DNA of 7,889 nucleotides from positions 1-7,889 of the forward strand of contig CAZUCA010000095.1 of NCBI GenBank assembly GCA_964619125.1, given 5' to 3'. This DNA comes from Owenweeksia sp964619125 (GTDB taxonomy: Bacteria; Bacteroidota; Bacteroidia; Flavobacteriales; Schleiferiaceae). Under the pieces are notes generated by a model. The model was not told the origin of the DNA. It did not search any database and was given only the letters and a program-made list of their open reading frames with translations. Below, piece by piece: positions 5,279 through 7,889 of this stretch. Position numbers and translations under genes: made by a program. Each line of letters begins with the position of its first letter. Position 1 is the first letter of the stretch.

Positions 5279-5737
5279 TTAGTCTAGTTTTTTTGTGGCT
5301 GCGGACTCGTGGATGAGAATAATTTTCCATTGCCCCTCTATTTTCTGAAATACATAGGTGAGGGCACCGTCGTAATTGCTGAGCTCCCCATCCTTACTGC
5401 GGTATTCGCCATCTACCTCGTGCGATACCACCGCTACTTCCTCACCAATAAGCTGAACCTGGGGGTCGATCATGTGGTGGCTGTAGCTACTCATGGAAGG
5501 CAACAACTGCCGGAGCAGGGCTTCGAACTCAGTTTTGGAACTGGGTCCCTTACGGCCGTGCCAGTAATAAATGATGTCGTTGGCATGGTACGGGGAAATG
5601 GCCTCCACATCAAGAGACTCCCAGGCCTGATTGTATTGTCGGGTCAGGGTTAAAATTTCCTGCTCCGGGCTGGGGGCCTGTCCGCTGGCCAAAAGGGTGG
5701 TCAGCAGCATTACTAAAGACAGTATAGTGCTTTTCAT
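5279..5737 (-). CDS. Exported SnoaL/NTF2-like protein (DUF4440 type)
   Basis: The 152-residue protein has a signal peptide of about 20 residues (MKSTILSLVMLLTTLLASGQA, likely cut near ASGQA/PSPE). A cone-shaped NTF2-like fold follows: helix PEQEILTLTRQYNQAWESLDVEAISPYHANDIIYYW (24-59), a second helix TEFEALLRQLLP (69-80), then a sheet with VQLIGEEVAVVSHEVDGEYR (94-113) and GALTYVFQKIEGQWKIILIHES (124-145). Ending in a strand with QWKI..IHES is typical of SnoaL_3/DUF4440 proteins. Members include isomerases, hydrolases and binding proteins, so a reaction cannot be named. It is probably periplasmic. ATG 5737 gives the signal peptide. A 161-bp gap separates it from the upstream lipoprotein gene, so it may have its own promoter. 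Confidence 0.85.
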   Translation of the reverse strand: MKSTILSLVMLLTTLLASGQAPSPEQEILTLTRQYNQAWESLDVEAISPYHANDIIYYWHGRKGPSSKTEFEALLRQLLPSMSSYSHHMIDPQVQLIGEEVAVVSHEVDGEYRSKDGELSNYDGALTYVFQKIEGQWKIILIHESAATKKLD

Positions 5738-5898
5738 GTACTGAGCTTAATTGCTTAAATGCCGTCCACCTTATCGGAAAGGCCGCCTGTCTAAAATACA
5801 GGTTTTTGTAGTTAAGAAGTTCTGCGGCAGCAAGGGGGCGGCGATTCAAACCGTGATCTGGAGGGGCAAAGTTGGTTTGTTACCTCACAAAATACAGT

Positions 5899-6381
5899 TT
5901 ACCACATGCAAAAAAGAGAGTCATTGCTGGTGGTGCATGCCCCTGGCTGGATTTGGGTAAACTGATCTATTTTGACGCTTATGTTGGCATAGCCTCCTTC
6001 CAGCCCCAGCATTTTTACTCCTTCAAAATTGCAGGCTGAGATATTATTAAAGAATATAGAAGCGGAATCGAGATTGGCGCCTTTAAAATTGTATCCTGTT
6101 ATGCTATTGTTGCCAAATTCATGAAAATCAGCCATGGCGGCAGTGTCAAGAACATAGACCAGGTGCATCCTGGGAAACATCACGCATTCGGCACTTTTGG
6201 TCTTAACGATGTTGGCAAGATTAAACTCATTATAACCATTTTGACCCAATGAATTTTTACACTCACCGCTGGCGGCGTCATAGTAATAAACGCTGCTGGA
6301 TGTATTCAGGTCGGTATCCTTGTTTTTCTGGCAGGCAAAGAGGGTCAGTGCGATGGCTATCAGGGATAAAAAATTTTTCAT
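5899..6381 (-). CDS. Small lipoprotein with a pentapeptide-like segment
   Basis: The 160-residue protein starts with a lipoprotein signal MKNFLSLIAIALTLFAC, with the lipobox cysteine C17 followed by QKNKD. It should therefore be lipid-anchored in the envelope. Residues 94-124 follow a five-residue period: F99, L104, I109, I114, F119 and M124 are the central large residues, with Ala, Asn, Ser or Cys around them (NFKGA, NLDSA, SIFFN, NISAC, NFEGV). This suggests a short right-handed quadrilateral helix of about one and a half turns. Other cysteines are C41, C66, C117, C149 and C158, which could form disulfides. The N-terminal part (VYYYDAASGEC) and the C-terminal tail are not recognised. ATG 6381 is the only start that gives the lipobox. 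The function is unknown. Confidence 0.8.
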   Translation of the reverse strand: MKNFLSLIAIALTLFACQKNKDTDLNTSSSVYYYDAASGECKNSLGQNGYNEFNLANIVKTKSAECVMFPRMHLVYVLDTAAMADFHEFGNNSITGYNFKGANLDSASIFFNNISACNFEGVKMLGLEGGYANISVKIDQFTQIQPGACTTSNDSLFCMW

Positions 6382-6466
6382 GAGGTTTTAAGGTTTAGGG
6401 ATCTAATCTATTATTCCTCTAATATAGTTTAGAAAAACGGTTAAAGCTTTTTTAGTTTGGTCAAAC

Positions 6467-7573
6467 TCAGCAGCCCGCCTGCCAGGGCCCCTTTTTGCCA
6501 ATAACGATAAAACGGTCGCCCTCCAGGCGAAACAAACCCAGGTAGCCACCCAGCCAAAGGCGGCCCTGGCTGTCTTCAAAGCTGCATTGAATGGCATCAC
6601 TGGGCAATCCATCGCCGCTGTGCCAGTTACCAAAACTCTTGCCGTCATAGCGGTAAATGCCATAGCCCTCGGCGGGAAACCAGATATTGCCCTGGGAATC
6701 TTCAAAGAGGCTCCACACTTCCTCTCCTTTTACCCCCTCCGTTTGGTTGAAGTGGGTAAAGCTTTCGCCATCCCAGCGGCAAACGCCCTGGTGGTGGGTG
6801 GCAAACCAGAAGTTGCCGGCCCGGTCTTCCAGGATATCGTTGACGGTATTGTGGCACAGCCCCTCGCGGGTGGAAATATTGCGAAGCGATTGCCCGTCAT
6901 ATATAAAAGCGCCGCCATTGCTGCCAAACCACATGCGGCCCTGGCTGTCCTGCAAAATGCTGTGCACGATGCGGGCACTGGTCACGCCGTGCGCGTTGTC
7001 CGGCTCGGTTTCGGGCAGGGCGAAGGGGGTAAACGATTTGCCGTTAAAAACTGAGATCCCCTCCAGGGTCCCGACCCAGATCAGGCCTTTGTTGTCGATA
7101 CTAAGGCTCCAGATGTCGTTGTGAATAAGGCCGTCTTCCACGCTGTAATTGCTGAAATGGCCCGGACGGTCAGGATGGTAGCGCCTAAGGCCGTTTTCGG
7201 TGCCAAACCAGAGATTACCCACTTTATCCTCTACGATGGCCCGTACCGCCATTCCCGCAAAACCGTCCTTCATGCCAAAGTAGGTGAGCGAGTCATCTTT
7301 ATAACGGATCACGCCATCGCCATTGGTGCCAAACCAAAGACTACCATAGCGGTCTTCGTGGATGCGGCGCACAAAGCGGCTGAGTGGCTCCTTCACGGGG
7401 AAATAGTGCTCTTCGGGATAGGGACCCGTATAGGCTGTCGGGTTGCAGCCGGAAGTGGTCGGGTTGATTTCAGCCGCACTACGGGCAAGGACGATATTAG
7501 CGGGTTGTGGCCGCGCGCAGGACAGCAGACTGAGGATAATGAGGCTTCCGATAAAGGGGGCAAGACTTTTCAT
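6467..7573 (-). CDS. Lipoprotein with a single seven-bladed Reg_prop beta-propeller
   Basis: The 368-residue protein has a lipoprotein signal (MKSLAPFIGSLIILSLLSC, lipobox LLSC, C19), then a linker of about 45 residues, then seven repeats of the two-component-regulator propeller type. Each contains an I.ED..GN.WFGT..GG-like core followed by Y.G.S...F. The marker tryptophans are W80, W122, W166, W215, W256, W298 and W340, spaced 41-49 apart, so all seven blades of one propeller are present. In hybrid two-component sensors this module occurs as two propellers fused to a membrane kinase. Here nothing follows blade seven except a short tail ending in Cys368. It is probably a ligand- or protein-binding envelope lipoprotein rather than a sensor kinase. 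It lies 85 bp before the small lipoprotein gene, possibly in one transcript, and is divergent from the gene at 7701. Confidence 0.9.
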   Translation of the reverse strand: MKSLAPFIGSLIILSLLSCARPQPANIVLARSAAEINPTTSGCNPTAYTGPYPEEHYFPVKEPLSRFVRRIHEDRYGSLWFGTNGDGVIRYKDDSLTYFGMKDGFAGMAVRAIVEDKVGNLWFGTENGLRRYHPDRPGHFSNYSVEDGLIHNDIWSLSIDNKGLIWVGTLEGISVFNGKSFTPFALPETEPDNAHGVTSARIVHSILQDSQGRMWFGSNGGAFIYDGQSLRNISTREGLCHNTVNDILEDRAGNFWFATHHQGVCRWDGESFTHFNQTEGVKGEEVWSLFEDSQGNIWFPAEGYGIYRYDGKSFGNWHSGDGLPSDAIQCSFEDSQGRLWLGGYLGLFRLEGDRFIVIGKKGPWQAGC

Positions 7574-7632
7574 ACTTATGTTTTAATTGTTGAGCTGAAA
7601 GTAGCAGGAAGCACTGGCCCGGGGCGTTAAGC

Positions 7633-7662
7633 AATGTAAATTAATGTAAAAGCAGCTGTAAA
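7633..7662 (+). promoter_or_regulatory. TGTAAA direct repeats in the divergent control region
   Basis: AATGTAAA occurs at 7633-7640 and again at 7643-7650, exactly one helical turn (10 bp) apart. A third TGTAAA lies at 7657-7662. They lie 27 to 56 bases upstream of the -7 element at 7689, where an activator would bind. A shared role in the divergent lipoprotein gene (start 7573) is possible. No regulator is identified. Confidence 0.35.
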
Positions 7663-7688
7663 ACATTTCAAATGAGCGGCCTATGGGG

Positions 7689-7696
7689 TAGTTTTG
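7689..7696 (+). promoter_or_regulatory. Perfect Bacteroidota -7 element (TAGTTTTG) for the gene at 7701
   Basis: TAGTTTTG matches TAnnTTTG at every fixed base. Nineteen bases upstream stands TTTC (7666-7669), one base from the TTTG -33 element. Transcription would begin close to 7701-7703, at or next to the ATG, so the mRNA would have almost no leader. Confidence 0.5.
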
Positions 7697-7700
7697 TAGG

Positions 7701-7889
7701 ATGGCCAGGTTTAAAATCGTACTGCTGTTTTTTTTGGGACTTTTGCTACCGGCTGCCCATGCTCAATATCAGCTGGATGAAGCTCATCTGGAAGTGACGC
7801 TGCGGATGATCGGCCACCAGCTGCTGTGGCAGGATGGCGATAGCAACTCCCGGGTACTGCCGCTGCAGAAGCTGGGCGATAGTTACCAG
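7701..7889 (+). CDS. Exported protein, N-terminal 63 residues only
   Basis: The frame from ATG 7701 is open to the window end. It starts with a standard signal peptide MARFKIVLLFFLGLLLPAAHA, with likely cleavage after AHA at residue 21. Then comes QYQLDEAHLEVTLRMIGHQL and LLWQDGDSNSRVLPLQKLGD. The IGHQLL and GDS.SRVLPL phrases resemble, from memory, N-termini of exported sensor-like proteins of Bacteroidota, but I cannot name the family. ATG 7701 is needed for the signal peptide, because the next Met, at residue 36, would lose it. The gene is divergent from the propeller lipoprotein and is preceded by a -7 element ending only four bases before the start. A link to the propeller protein is inference from position. 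Confidence 0.75.
   Translation, partial: MARFKIVLLFFLGLLLPAAHAQYQLDEAHLEVTLRMIGHQLLWQDGDSNSRVLPLQKLGDSYQ

Noticed and set aside
5786..5807. Terminator-like CCTGT/ACAGG hairpin followed by five T on the plus strand
   Set aside because: The stem is only five pairs, and no plus-strand gene lies upstream to be terminated.
6454..6467. AGTTTG-GT-CAAACT inverted repeat at the end of the propeller gene as a terminator
   Set aside because: The two-base spacer is too tight for a full stem-loop, and on the minus strand it is followed by A rather than T residues.
6587..7630. Plus-strand open frames opposite the propeller lipoprotein
   Set aside because: They are shadows of the repeated blades. Their Ala/Val/Lys-rich phrases recur only because the antisense of each blade recurs.

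Overview
This looks like a stretch of a Bacteroidota chromosome. The evidence is a lipoprotein built from two-component-regulator propeller repeats, several exported proteins or lipoproteins, little Shine-Dalgarno signal before the starts, and a TAnnTTTG-type -7 promoter element. A Saprospiria- or Cytophagia-like source is possible, but the sequence does not settle it. Nine genes lie wholly inside the window and two are cut by its ends. No rRNA, tRNA, CRISPR array, transposase or integrase is visible.

Layout. 1-886 (minus) is the N-terminal 295 residues of a group II PLP-dependent decarboxylase. It is divergent from a 152-residue M15-type peptidase (1043-1501, plus). The peptidase faces an ABM-domain gene and a small membrane-protein gene (2311-1743, minus) that overlap by the four bases GTGA. 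The convergent gap 1502-1742 holds the strangest DNA in the window: a fold-back array of three 9-bp and three 11-bp units, bracketed by two directly repeated GC-rich hairpins. Next on the minus strand comes a five-helix membrane protein of unknown function (3256-2507).

4936-3368 (minus) is a probable metal-handling pair: a 106-residue four-helix-bundle protein with 16 cysteines (cytosolic copper-storage type) followed 21 bp later by a YraQ/ArsP-type permease with a His/Met-rich loop. Upstream lie about 340 bases without a convincing gene but with several palindromes. The one at 4992-5010 is a candidate operator.

5737-5279 (minus) is an exported SnoaL/NTF2-like protein, 6381-5899 a small lipoprotein with a pentapeptide-like segment, and 7573-6467 a lipoprotein that is a single seven-bladed propeller with no kinase attached. 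Divergent from it, an exported protein starts at 7701 and runs off the window. Its start lies four bases after a perfect TAGTTTTG element, which suggests a leaderless transcript, and TGTAAA direct repeats lie upstream.

The clearest joint function is the copper-storage/permease pair. The propeller lipoprotein and its divergent neighbour may form an envelope sensing or assembly unit, but this is inference. The remaining genes look like ordinary accessory functions. I found no complete new defence or mobile system. The best leads are the 1504-1748 repeat composite, the metal operon with its palindromic leader, and the 7574-7700 control region.
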